Below, one piece after another: positions 36,458 through 45,075 of a stretch of DNA of 64,000 bases. The notes under the pieces were generated by a model. It did no database searches. It had not been told where the DNA came from and saw nothing but the letters and a program-made list of their open reading frames with translations. Every line of letters begins with the position of its first letter. The stretch's first letter is position 1. Both the position numbers and the translations under genes were made by a program. Source of the DNA: DASSBG01 sp035699085 (GTDB lineage Bacteria > Pseudomonadota > Gammaproteobacteria > Xanthomonadales > Rhodanobacteraceae); contig DASSBG010000046.1 of the NCBI GenBank assembly GCA_035699085.1, positions 32,023-96,022 of the forward strand. Direction: 5' to 3'.

Positions 36458-37408
36458 TCAGCGCGCGGCGATGGGATTGCGGGTGCGACGGACGTACGCC
36501 AGCGGGTTGACCGTGTGCCCGTGCAGCCAGACCTCGAAGTGGCAGTGCGGGCCGGTCGAGCGCCCGGTCGAGCCGACCAGCGAGATGACACTGCCCACAT
36601 GCACGCGCTGGCCCACGTGCACCAGCAGCTTGCTGTTGTGCGCGTAACGCGTCATGTAGCCATTGCCGTGGTCGATTTCGACCACGTTGCCGTAGCCGTG
36701 GCGGATCCCGGCGTAGGTGACGATGCCTTCGGCGACGGCGTGCACCGGCGTGCCCTTGGGCGCCGCCAGATCCAGCCCGGCGTGGAACGTGGAGCGGCCG
36801 TTGAACGGATCGATGCGCTTGCCGTAGTACGAGGAGATGTAGCCGGTGGCGAGCGGCATGCCGGTCGGCCGCTGGTCGGCGGCCACCTTGTGGTCAAGCA
36901 GCAGCTCCTGGAGGATGTCGAGCTGGGCCTGCTGGGTCTGGAAGCGGGTGTCGAGGGCGCGGATGCCGTCCTCAAGGGTCGGAGGCAGCGCGTAGGCGAC
37001 GCTGTCGTCGTTCTCCGGTCCGCCGACCGCCGGCGGCTGCGCAAAATCGAACTCGCCGTTGTCCAGGTGGCCCATCTGGGTCAGCCGCTCGCCCAGCGCA
37101 TCCAGCCGCAGGGACTGCGCCTGCAGTTCGCCGAGCCGCGAGGTGAGGGCGTTGACCTGCCGCTGCGCGTCGGCGCGAATGGCACCCAGCTGCAGCCGCT
37201 GCTGGTGGACCTGCGCGTGCATCCGCGCCACCCGCACCAGCGTGGTTCGACCCGGCTTCAGCAGCCACACGGCGGCGCCGGCACCCAGCCCCGCGCACAC
37301 CAGGCAAGCCGCCATCAGCCAGACGGCGAGCTTGAGCCGGGTCGCAGGCGAGGCGAGATCAATGCTGATGGGCACCGCGTGGCGCGCTGAAACCAGTATC
37401 ATTTTCAT
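36458..37408 (-). CDS. Membrane-anchored M23 (LytM-type) peptidase
   Basis: This 316-residue protein has one N-terminal membrane helix (about 21-44), a coiled-coil stretch (about 55-105) and a C-terminal M23 domain with both zinc motifs: HAGLDLAAP and HCHFE. It would cut peptidoglycan cross-links or, as in some relatives, control amidases. The ATG at 37408 is followed by a second in-frame ATG at 37402. It is divergent from dciA, with only 24 bp between their starts. The M23/dciA/lpxC/secA neighbourhood is conserved in this group. Confidence 0.93.
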   Translation of the reverse strand: MKMILVSARHAVPISIDLASPATRLKLAVWLMAACLVCAGLGAGAAVWLLKPGRTTLVRVARMHAQVHQQRLQLGAIRADAQRQVNALTSRLGELQAQSLRLDALGERLTQMGHLDNGEFDFAQPPAVGGPENDDSVAYALPPTLEDGIRALDTRFQTQQAQLDILQELLLDHKVAADQRPTGMPLATGYISSYYGKRIDPFNGRSTFHAGLDLAAPKGTPVHAVAEGIVTYAGIRHGYGNVVEIDHGNGYMTRYAHNSKLLVHVGQRVHVGSVISLVGSTGRSTGPHCHFEVWLHGHTVNPLAYVRRTRNPIAAR

Positions 37409-37432
37409 GGCAAGGCAACCTGATCGCTGGAC

Positions 37433-37882
37433 ATGCACACTGGCTCCGAAAGCAAAACCCCGTCCCCGTGCGACAAGCCACGCCAGGCGGGCGACTGTCT
37501 GGCCGACACCGGACTGCTGGCGCACGGCCACAAGCTGCTGGCACTCAACCGACAACTGCGCCGCCAGCTGCCGCCCTGGTTCGAGCGGTCGATGCTGGCC
37601 GACGTACGCGCCGGCCGTGCCGTGTTCATGGCGCCTTCCCCGGCTGCCGCCTCCCGCCTGCGCCTGGAACAACGGCGCCTGCGCGACGTGCTGCTCGCCC
37701 TGGGCGAGGCAGCTGACAGCATACTCGTGAAGGTGCGGATGCCGCCACGCGTCCCCCCGGCGCCCGACGACCGCAAGCCGTTGTCACGAGCGGCTGCCGA
37801 ACAGCTGAGGGCTGCGGCAGCCTCCATGTCGGACCCCGAGCTGCGGGCCCAATTCCTGGCACTGGCATCCCTTGCCGACTGA
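37433..37882 (+). CDS. dciA: DciA-type (DUF721) helicase-loading factor
   Basis: This 149-residue protein is related to DciA, the ancestral loader of DnaB in bacteria without DnaC/DnaI. The conserved DUF721 core is RQLRRQLPPWFERSMLADVR, followed by VFMAPSPAAASRLRLEQRRL (like the LVVxxxSPAWAxxLR pattern). The C-terminus is disordered and Ala-rich. The DnaB partner is encoded at 13233. It is the only plus-strand gene in the cluster. Confidence 0.82.
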   Translation: MHTGSESKTPSPCDKPRQAGDCLADTGLLAHGHKLLALNRQLRRQLPPWFERSMLADVRAGRAVFMAPSPAAASRLRLEQRRLRDVLLALGEAADSILVKVRMPPRVPPAPDDRKPLSRAAAEQLRAAAASMSDPELRAQFLALASLAD

Positions 37883-37925
37883 CTCTTGACCTGCGCCACG
37901 CCCTCGGCGCGCCGCCGCTGGCCGC

Positions 37926-38837
37926 TCAGACCGCCTGCGCCGGATGCGCGTAGGAGATCGGCGCCTTGGCCGGGTCGTCGAACACCACCTCTTCCCAGGC
38001 CTCGCGGTCCGCCAGCAGCGTGCGCAGCAGGCGGTTGTTCAGCGAATGGCCGGACTTGTGACCGTAGAATGAGCCAATGAGGCTGTGCCCCAGCAGATAC
38101 AGGTCGCCGATGGCATCGAGAATCTTGTGCTTGACAAACTCGTCCTCGTAACGCAGCCCGTCCTCGTTGAGGACCCGGTAGTCATCGAGCACGATGGCAT
38201 TATCCATCGAGCCGCCGAGCACGAGGTTGCGCTCGCGCAGCATTTCGATGTCGCGCATGAAACCGAAGGTGCGGGCGCGGCTCACCTCCTTGACGAACGA
38301 GGTGGTCGAGAAGTCGATCTCCGCGCTGGAGGAGCGGCGCGTGAAGATGGGGTGGTTGAAGTCGATCGAGAAGCCGACCTTGAAGCCGTCGAACGGCTCG
38401 AAGCGGGCCCACTTGTCGCCATCCTCGACCTGCACCGGACGCTTGATGCGGATGAAGCGCTTGGCCGCGGCCTGCTCCTCGATGCCTGCCGACTGCAGCA
38501 GGAACACGAAGGGGCCGGCGCTGCCGTCCATGATCGGCACCTCCATCGCCGACAGGTCAACGCAGGCATTGTCGATGCCCAGGCCGGCCATCGCGGACAG
38601 CAGGTGCTCGACCGTCGCCACGCGGACGTGGTCCTTCTGCAAGGTGGTTGACAGGCTGGTGTCGCCGACGTTTTCCGCCCTCGCGGCGATGGGCTCGGCA
38701 TCGGGAAGGTCGGTACGGCGGAAGATGATGCCGCTGTCGACCGGGGCCGGACGCAACATCATGTAAACCTTTTCGCCGGTGTGAATGCCCACGCCGGTGG
38801 CGCGGATGACATTCTTCAGCGTTCGCTGCTTGATCAT
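37926..38837 (-). CDS. lpxC: UDP-3-O-acyl-N-acetylglucosamine deacetylase LpxC
   Basis: This 303-residue zinc enzyme does the committed step of lipid A synthesis. Visible motifs: VATVEHLLSA (first zinc His), VKHKILDAIGDLYLLG (second His and Asp) and SGHSLNNRLLR (catalytic His). Start ATG at 38837. It lies downstream of ftsZ with a 223-bp gap that has a hairpin and probably its own promoter (a TTTCCA-N16-TAGCAT pair near 38880-38907 on the minus strand is one weak candidate). Confidence 0.99.
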   Translation of the reverse strand: MIKQRTLKNVIRATGVGIHTGEKVYMMLRPAPVDSGIIFRRTDLPDAEPIAARAENVGDTSLSTTLQKDHVRVATVEHLLSAMAGLGIDNACVDLSAMEVPIMDGSAGPFVFLLQSAGIEEQAAAKRFIRIKRPVQVEDGDKWARFEPFDGFKVGFSIDFNHPIFTRRSSSAEIDFSTTSFVKEVSRARTFGFMRDIEMLRERNLVLGGSMDNAIVLDDYRVLNEDGLRYEDEFVKHKILDAIGDLYLLGHSLIGSFYGHKSGHSLNNRLLRTLLADREAWEEVVFDDPAKAPISYAHPAQAV

Positions 38838-38972
38838 TCGAATAGGGTCCTGATTTGGCAGGAACTCGGCGCCGCGCATGCTAGCACGTTAAATGCACGT
38901 GGAAAAGCTGACTTTCAGCAAAACGCCAACAGCGTCGCATTTCCGCAACACGTCCTTTTTGCCGGGTCGGAA

Positions 38973-38996
38973 CCGGCACCCCACACCGGGTGCCGG
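38973..38996. repeat. 9-bp perfect hairpin in the ftsZ-lpxC gap
   Basis: CCGGCACCC and GGGTGCCGG are separated by 6 nt. On the minus strand it is not followed by a U-run, so it is not a classical terminator. It could be an mRNA processing or attenuation site between the dcw genes and lpxC. Confidence 0.5.
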
Positions 38997-39060
38997 CACC
39001 TCTCGCAACGGTGCGCGCGTCGCCCTCGCGGGCGGCGCTTGCGGTTGCAGTCCCTGCGTT

Positions 39061-40260
39061 TCAGTCCGCCTGGCGGCGCAGGAACGCCGGAATGTCCAGG
39101 TAATCCGGCACGCCATCGCCATCGGTTTCAGTCCCGGCCGCCGATTCTACTTTGGCCTCGGGCGCGCGTGCGCGGGTGGGGCCTGAACGTCCGGCTCGGC
39201 CCGCGGCGGGCGCGGCAACGTCCACGGCGCCGCCGTCGGTACCGGTGCGCAGCACCAGGTGCGGCACCACCGGCTCCTGCCGCGGTTGCGGCCGCCGCGC
39301 CTCCGCGCGGTTGAGCCCGGTGGCAACCACCGTCACGCGCACGTCGTCCTTGAGATCCTCATCCAGCGAGGTACCCATCACCACGGTGGCATCCTCGCTG
39401 GCCAGGTTCTGGATGGCACGACCGATCTCGTCGAACTCGCGCATCGTCAGGTTGGGGCCTGCGGTGACGTTGACCAGGATGCCGCAGGCACCGGCGAGGT
39501 TCACGTCCTCAAGCAGCGGGTTGTTGATCGCCGCCTCAGCCGCCGCCTGTGCGCGATCGTCGCCTCGGGCGATGCCCGAGCCCATCATGGCCATGCCCAT
39601 CTCGCTCATCACCGTGCGGACGTCGGCGAAGTCGACGTTGATCAGGCCGGGGCTGGTGATCAGGTCGGCAATGCCCTGCACCGCACCCTGCAGCACCTCG
39701 TTGGCGGCCTTGAAGGCCGAAAGCAGCGAGACCTCGCGACCCAGCACGCTGAGCAGCTTCTCGTTGGGTACGGTGATCAGCGAGTCGACGTACTGGCTGA
39801 GGTCGTCGATGCCCTTCAGCGCCACCTGCATGCGCCGACGGCCCTCGAACGGGAACGGCTTGGTCACCACCGCCACCGTCAGCAGCCCCTTCTCCTTGGC
39901 CAGTTGCGCCACCACCGGCGCGGCGCCCGTGCCGGTGCCGCCGCCCATGCCGGCGGTGATGAAGACCATGTCGGCACCGTCGAGCAGCTCCTCGATGTGC
40001 TCGCGGTCCTCCAGCGCGGCCTGGCGGCCGACTTCCGGGTTGGCGCCGGCGCCAAGGCCCTTGGTGACGTTGGCGCCGAGCTGCAGCATCGTCTTGGCCC
40101 CGGTGCTCTTCATGGCCTGGGCATCGGTATTGGCGCAGATGAACTCCACGCCTTCGATTTGCGACTTGACCATGTGCGCGACGGCGTTGCCACCACCGCC
40201 GCCGACACCGATCACCTTGATGACCGCGTTGGGCGCGGCCTTGTCCACGAGTTCAAACAT
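39061..40260 (-). CDS. ftsZ: Cell division GTPase FtsZ
   Basis: This 399-residue tubulin homologue forms the Z ring. It has the GTP-binding GGGTGTG signature near residue 108, the T7 synergy loop NVDFADVRTVM, a variable linker (about 318-385) and the conserved C-terminal peptide LDIPAFLRRQ that binds FtsA and MinC. MinC at 30344 is its partner inhibitor. The preceding gene is ftsA, with a 117-bp gap; the next is lpxC. Confidence 0.99.
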   Translation of the reverse strand: MFELVDKAAPNAVIKVIGVGGGGGNAVAHMVKSQIEGVEFICANTDAQAMKSTGAKTMLQLGANVTKGLGAGANPEVGRQAALEDREHIEELLDGADMVFITAGMGGGTGTGAAPVVAQLAKEKGLLTVAVVTKPFPFEGRRRMQVALKGIDDLSQYVDSLITVPNEKLLSVLGREVSLLSAFKAANEVLQGAVQGIADLITSPGLINVDFADVRTVMSEMGMAMMGSGIARGDDRAQAAAEAAINNPLLEDVNLAGACGILVNVTAGPNLTMREFDEIGRAIQNLASEDATVVMGTSLDEDLKDDVRVTVVATGLNRAEARRPQPRQEPVVPHLVLRTGTDGGAVDVAAPAAGRAGRSGPTRARAPEAKVESAAGTETDGDGVPDYLDIPAFLRRQAD

Positions 40261-40377
40261 GTCGATTCTCCGTTGCGAGTTTTCAGCCTGTCGTCCGGTG
40301 GCGCGCTCCGCGCGTCGGCCGGTGCATGCGGTCGGTGTGGACCGCCAATCAACGCATCCGTCCGTGGATGCGCCTGT

Positions 40378-41622
40378 TCAAAAATTGCGCTTGAGCCAGC
40401 CGCGCGCACGGCCCACCCAGGCGCCCATGCTGCCGGCCATCGGTCCCGGCGCGTGGCGCATGCCGCCCATCCGCACGCCGTGCAGCAGCAGCCCGACGCC
40501 GGTGGAGTGGATCGGGTCGCAGACAACGTCGGCCAGCCCCTCGACCCGCAGCGGCGTGCCGATGCGGACCATCTTGTGGAAGATCTCCTCGGCCAGCTCC
40601 AGCGCGCCTTCCATGCGTGCCGCGCCACCCGTCAGCACGATGCCGGCGGCGACCAGGCTTTCGTAGCCGGAGCGATGCAGCTCGCGCTGCACCTGCTCGA
40701 AAATCTCCTCGTAACGCGCCTGCACCACCTGGGCCAGCTGCTGGCGGGCCCAGCGCCGCGGCGGCCGGTCGCCGACGCTCGGCACCTGGATGGTCTCCTC
40801 ACTGTGCGCCAGCTGACCCAGCGCGCAGGCGTACTTCACCTTCAATTCCTCGGCGTCGGCGGTTGGCGTGTGGGCGAAATTGGCGATGTCGCTGGTGACC
40901 TGGTCGCCGCCGTAGGGCAGCGCGCGGGTGTGGCGGATCGCGCCCTGGGCAAAGATGGAGACGTCGGTGGTGCCGGCGCCGATGTCGACCAGGCACACGC
41001 CCAGTTCGCGCTCGTCCTCGGTCAGCACGGCCTTGGCCGAGGCCAGCGCCGACGGCACCAGTTCGTCGACGGTCAGGCCGCAGCGCTGGATGCACTTGCT
41101 GAGGTTTTGCGCCGCGCTGGCGGCGCCGGTGACCAGATGCACGCCGGCTTCCAGGCGCACGCCGCTCATGCCGACCGGCCGGCGGATGCCCTCCTGGCCG
41201 TCGATGCGGTATTCCTGCGCCTCGACGTACAACAGCTGGCGATCGGCCGGGATCGCCACCGCGCGCGCCGCATCAAGCACCTGGGCAAGGTCGCCCTGGG
41301 TCACCTCGCGGTCGCGGATGGCGGCGGTGCCCTGCGAGTTCCTGGTTTCCAGGTGGCTGCCGGAGATCGAGGCGTAGACCGAGCGGATGTCGCAGCCCGC
41401 CATCAGCTCGGCCTCCTCGACCGCGCGCTGGATCGAGTTGACCGTGGCTTCGATGTCGACCACCACGCCGCGCTTGAGGCCGCGCGACACATGCGAGCCC
41501 ACGCCGACCACCTCGACGGTCTCGGCGCCGGCCTCGGCGCCGTATTCGCCGACGATGGCGACCACCTTGGAGGTGCCGACGTCAAGGCCGACCACCAACT
41601 GCTTGTCGTTCTTTCGATTCAT
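40378..41622 (-). CDS. ftsA: Cell division protein FtsA
   Basis: This 414-residue actin-like ATPase tethers FtsZ to the membrane. It has the phosphate-1 motif GLDVGTSKVVAIVG, the SHUTSd-1c domain, and the C-terminal amphipathic helix (WVGRARGWLKRNF). Its start codon overlaps the ftsQ stop (ATGA). Confidence 0.98.
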   Translation of the reverse strand: MNRKNDKQLVVGLDVGTSKVVAIVGEYGAEAGAETVEVVGVGSHVSRGLKRGVVVDIEATVNSIQRAVEEAELMAGCDIRSVYASISGSHLETRNSQGTAAIRDREVTQGDLAQVLDAARAVAIPADRQLLYVEAQEYRIDGQEGIRRPVGMSGVRLEAGVHLVTGAASAAQNLSKCIQRCGLTVDELVPSALASAKAVLTEDERELGVCLVDIGAGTTDVSIFAQGAIRHTRALPYGGDQVTSDIANFAHTPTADAEELKVKYACALGQLAHSEETIQVPSVGDRPPRRWARQQLAQVVQARYEEIFEQVQRELHRSGYESLVAAGIVLTGGAARMEGALELAEEIFHKMVRIGTPLRVEGLADVVCDPIHSTGVGLLLHGVRMGGMRHAPGPMAGSMGAWVGRARGWLKRNF

Positions 41623-42359
41623 GCGGAGGGCGACTCCTGGACTGTTGGCGCCGGTGTCGCGGGCGCCCAGCGGACCGCGTAGCCGTTGGGGTAGCGCAAG
41701 TCGGCGTAGGCGAAACCGGCGGCATGGCCGCGGACCAGTTTTGGATAGGTATCGAGGAAGCGCTGCAGCCGGCGGCGTGGCGCGTCGCGACCGACCATCA
41801 GCTCGGCGCCGCCGGCCAGGTCGATGCGCCAGGCGCCGCGGTCGCTGAGATGCAGGCCCTCGACCTGCAGCCCCTTGGCTGCCAGCGCCGTGCGCGCCTG
41901 CAGGTAAAACCGCACCACGTCGTCGAGGCGCGGCGCCGGGCCGGACAACTGCGGCAGGCCCTGCAGCTCCGCGGCCTCGGGCACGGTGTAGAGCTGGCCG
42001 TGGCGATTGATCAGCTGGTCGCCATCCCAGTGCGCAAACGGCTGCTGCTCGGTCACCCGGATGGTGACCGTGTCAGGCCACTGCTTGCGCACCTCGGCCT
42101 GCGCGACCCACGGCAGCGCCGCCACGGCGCGCTGCATCCGGTCGATGTCCAGGGCAAAAAAGCCTTGCGCCAGCTGCGCCTGCACCGCGGCCCGGATCTG
42201 CGCTGCGCCCAGGTGCTTCAGCGGCGCCTCGACGTGCAGCGTACGCACCGGCCAGCGCGAGGCCGCGAACCAGCCTTCCAGCAGGCCGACCAGCGGCAGC
42301 GCCAGCACTGCCAGCGCAATGGTCCAGGCCGCGAGGTGCAGGGCGAGACGGCTGTTCAT
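41619..42359 (-). CDS. ftsQ: Cell division protein FtsQ
   Basis: This 246-residue bitopic protein links early and late divisome parts. A short cytoplasmic end and one membrane helix (about 9-27) are followed by a POTRA domain (VRTLHVEAPLKHLG) and the FtsQ beta domain (WPDTVTIRVTEQQPFAHW). The start ATG overlaps the ddl stop; a longer frame upstream is repeat-derived and not chosen. Confidence 0.96.
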   Translation of the reverse strand: MNSRLALHLAAWTIALAVLALPLVGLLEGWFAASRWPVRTLHVEAPLKHLGAAQIRAAVQAQLAQGFFALDIDRMQRAVAALPWVAQAEVRKQWPDTVTIRVTEQQPFAHWDGDQLINRHGQLYTVPEAAELQGLPQLSGPAPRLDDVVRFYLQARTALAAKGLQVEGLHLSDRGAWRIDLAGGAELMVGRDAPRRRLQRFLDTYPKLVRGHAAGFAYADLRYPNGYAVRWAPATPAPTVQESPSA

Positions 42360-43633
42360 TTGGGGTCTCCTGCAGAGCCGCGGGCGGCGCCGGGACCCGG
42401 GACCCGGGGACCAGGTGCCGCCGGATTGGCCGGAGCGCTGTGAAGAGAAGCCTGCGTGTCTGGCGCGGGCTCCGATGGTGTCGTGCCGCTGTTCCGGTCC
42501 CCGGTCCCCGGTCCCCGGTCCCCGGACATGCTCGTTTCCAGCACCCGCCAGCACAGCTCGGCGTAGTCGATGCCGACCTGTGCCGCGGCCTTGGGCACCA
42601 GCGAATGCGCGGTCATGCCGGGGGCGGTGTTCACTTCCAGCAACCAGTTGCGGCCGTCGCGGTCGCGCATCACGTCGACCCGGCCCCAGCCCTCGCAGGC
42701 CAGCGCGTCAAAGGCGGCCAGTGCCAGAGCGCGAAGCGAGGCCTCGGCTTCGTCCTCAAGTCCGGGGCAGATGTAGCGGGTGTCTTCGGCGATGTACTTC
42801 GCGTGGTAGTCGTAATACTCGCCCTGCGGCACGATGCGGATCGAGGGCAGCACCTCGCGGCCGAGCACCGACACCGTCAGCTCGTCGCCCTCGATCAACT
42901 GCTCGATCAGCAGGTCGCCCGGATAACGGGCGGCAAGTTCGACGGCCGCCGCCAGGTCGGCTTCGGCGAACACCCGGGTGACGCCGACGCTGGAGCCCTC
43001 GCAGGCGGGCTTGACGATCAGCGGCAGCCCCACCTGCGCCGCGGCCTCGTGCACCATGCGCTCGCGGTCGCCGCCGCTGGCGGCACCGCGTGGCAGGCGC
43101 ACGAAGCGCGGTGTCGGCAGACCCAGCGCCTGCCACAGCCACTTGCTGCGCACCTTGTCCATGGACAGCGCCGAGCCGAGCACGCCGGAGCCTGTGTAGG
43201 GCACATTGAGCGACTCCAGCGCGCCTTGCAGCACGCCGTCCTCGCCGCCGCCGTGCTGGCCGTGCAGGATGTTGAACACCCGCGCGAAATGGCCGGCGCG
43301 CAGCGCGTCGAGCAACGCGGGGATGCCGTCGATGCCGTGGGCGTCAACGCCACGGCTCTTCAAGGCCTCCAGCACCATCGCCCCCGACTGCAGCGACACC
43401 TCGCGCTCCGCCGAGCTGCCGCCCATGACGACGGCGACGCGACCGAAGAGGCGGGGGTCGGTGATTGTTCGGGTACCGGGGACCGGGGACCGGGGACCGG
43501 TTGCCGGGCGCGCCGCCGCCTCGGGGCCAGCGGGGTTCGACGGCGCCCTGTGCGCAACGACTTCCCCGCGGCTCGCGCCGTTCTGGTCCCTGGTCCCCGG
43601 TCCCCGGTCCCATTGCCCACGATACATGGCCAT
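42356..43633 (-). CDS. ddlB: D-alanine-D-alanine ligase with repeat-derived ends
   Basis: The ATP-grasp ligase core (about 62-368) makes D-Ala-D-Ala: VVMGGSSAEREVSLQSGA, ILHGQHGGGEDG, VKPACEGSSVGV and LLEVNTAPGMTAHS. The frame adds about 61 residues before and 57 after the core, giving 425 instead of about 310. Both additions are Pro/Gly/Arg-rich, start DRGPGT and carry an AP(S/A)NPA(G/A)P block, so they look like two copies of one repeat element read in the same frame. The start ATG overlaps the murC stop (TGATG). No good internal start lies nearer the core, so the extension is probably made. Confidence 0.93.
   Translation of the reverse strand: MAMYRGQWDRGPGTRDQNGASRGEVVAHRAPSNPAGPEAAARPATGPRSPVPGTRTITDPRLFGRVAVVMGGSSAEREVSLQSGAMVLEALKSRGVDAHGIDGIPALLDALRAGHFARVFNILHGQHGGGEDGVLQGALESLNVPYTGSGVLGSALSMDKVRSKWLWQALGLPTPRFVRLPRGAASGGDRERMVHEAAAQVGLPLIVKPACEGSSVGVTRVFAEADLAAAVELAARYPGDLLIEQLIEGDELTVSVLGREVLPSIRIVPQGEYYDYHAKYIAEDTRYICPGLEDEAEASLRALALAAFDALACEGWGRVDVMRDRDGRNWLLEVNTAPGMTAHSLVPKAAAQVGIDYAELCWRVLETSMSGDRGPGTGDRNSGTTPSEPAPDTQASLHSAPANPAAPGPRVPGPGAARGSAGDPK
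42390..42525. repeat. Repeat element inside the ddl 3' end
   Basis: Degenerate 7-bp units (GGGACCC/CGGTCCC) form a left arm at about 42390-42412 and an opposite right arm at 42494-42525 (four GGTCCCC-like units), around an 80-bp centre. It encodes the C-terminal extension of Ddl. Confidence 0.7.
43474..43612. repeat. Repeat element inside the ddl 5' end
   Basis: Same family as at 42390: 7-bp GACCGGG units at 43474-43500 and, in the opposite orientation, GGTCCCC units at 43585-43612. It encodes most of the N-terminal extension of Ddl. Confidence 0.7.
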
Positions 43634-45075
43634 CAGCTCACCTCCGGATTCAAATGGCCGCGCCGCGCGAGTTCGCCGGCGGCCGTGCCGATGTCGCCGG
43701 CGCCGAGCAGCAACAGCAGGTCGCCGTCGCGCAGCAGGTTGGGCAGGGCGGTATGGAAGTCGCGCGGGTGGTTGACCAGCACCGGGTTCACCTTGCCGCG
43801 GGCACGCACCGCCGCTGCCAGTGCGTGACCATCGGCGCCTGCGATCGGCGCCTCGCCGGCCGGGTAGACCTCGGTAAGCACCAGCACGTCGGTTTCGGCC
43901 AGGACATTTGCAAAGTCGTCCATCAAGTCGCGCGTGCGGCTGTAGCGGTGCGGCTGGAAGGCGACCACGAGGCGCCGATCTGGCCAGCCGCCGCGGGCCG
44001 CCGACAGCACCGCCGCCAGCTCGCGCGGGTGGTGCGCGTAGTCCTCGACCAGCAGCACCTGGCCACCGCCGGCCAAGGCCAGCGCGCCGCGGTTGTGGAA
44101 CCGCCGGGCGACGCCCTGGAAGCGCGCCAGCGCACGGCCGATCACCGTGCCGTCGACGCCCAGCTGCCAGCCCGTCGCTGCCGCGGCCAGCGCATTGAGC
44201 ACGTTGTGCCGCCCGGGCAGGTTCAGCGTCACCGGCAGCGTGCCCTCGTGGCCCGGCAGCTTCAGCATGAAGTGCATCCGGCCGCCTTCCTGGCGGATCT
44301 CGCCGGCGCGCACGTCGGCGTCGCTGTCGATGCCGTAGGTGATGACGCTGCGCGTGCTTTCTCGAGCCAGCGCGGCGACGTTGGGGTCGTCGCTGCAAAG
44401 CACCGCGAAGCCGTAGAACGGCAGCCGGTGCAGGAAATCCGCGAAGGCCTTGCGCAACTGGGCGAAGTCGCCGTCGTAATGCTGCAGGTGGTCGGCGTCG
44501 ATGTTGGTGACGATCGCCAGCACCGGCGACAGCAGCAGGAACGAGCCATCGGACTCGTCGGCCTCCGCCACCAGGTAGGCGCCGCTGCCCAGCCGCGCAT
44601 TGGCGCCGGCCGAGGTGAGCTGGCCGCCGATGACGAAGGTGGGGTCAAGTCCGGCTTCGGCCAGCACACTGGCCAGCAGGCTGGTGGTGGTGGTCTTGCC
44701 GTGGGTGCCGGCGATGGCGATGCCGCGGCGGAAACGCATCAGCTCGCCAAGCATCTCCGCGCGCGGCACCACCGGCACGCGGCGTTCGCGCGCAGCCAGC
44801 CGCTCGGGATTGTCGGCGGCGATGGCGCTGGAGGCGACCACCACGTCGGCATCGCCGAGGTTCTCGGCCGCATGGCCCTGGATCACCGTGATGCCGAGCG
44901 CGCGCAGGTGCTCGGTGGTCGGCGAACTGGCGCGGTCGGAACCGCTCACCAGGTAGCCAAGGTTGTGCAGCACCTCGGCGATGCCGCTCATGCCGACGCC
45001 ACCGATGCCGATGAAGTGCACGCGCCGGAACGCCTGCATGATGTCGCCTTGCAAGTTCAGGCGCCGCACGCTCAT
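43633..45075 (-). CDS. murC: UDP-N-acetylmuramate-L-alanine ligase MurC
   Basis: This 480-residue Mur ligase adds L-Ala to UDP-MurNAc. It has FIGIGGVGMSGIAEVLHNLG, the ATP loop GTHGKTTT (about 123-130), EADESDGSF and the C-terminal domain with YAHHPREL. The ATG at 45075 overlaps the murG stop (ATGA). It precedes ddl as in other dcw clusters. Confidence 0.99.
   Translation of the reverse strand: MSVRRLNLQGDIMQAFRRVHFIGIGGVGMSGIAEVLHNLGYLVSGSDRASSPTTEHLRALGITVIQGHAAENLGDADVVVASSAIAADNPERLAARERRVPVVPRAEMLGELMRFRRGIAIAGTHGKTTTTSLLASVLAEAGLDPTFVIGGQLTSAGANARLGSGAYLVAEADESDGSFLLLSPVLAIVTNIDADHLQHYDGDFAQLRKAFADFLHRLPFYGFAVLCSDDPNVAALARESTRSVITYGIDSDADVRAGEIRQEGGRMHFMLKLPGHEGTLPVTLNLPGRHNVLNALAAAATGWQLGVDGTVIGRALARFQGVARRFHNRGALALAGGGQVLLVEDYAHHPRELAAVLSAARGGWPDRRLVVAFQPHRYSRTRDLMDDFANVLAETDVLVLTEVYPAGEAPIAGADGHALAAAVRARGKVNPVLVNHPRDFHTALPNLLRDGDLLLLLGAGDIGTAAGELARRGHLNPEVS

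Noticed and set aside
33710..37390. 1226-codon plus-strand frame opposite secA and the M23 gene
   Set aside because: Very long but low-complexity His/Val/Arg-rich translation with no family; complement of conserved SecA.
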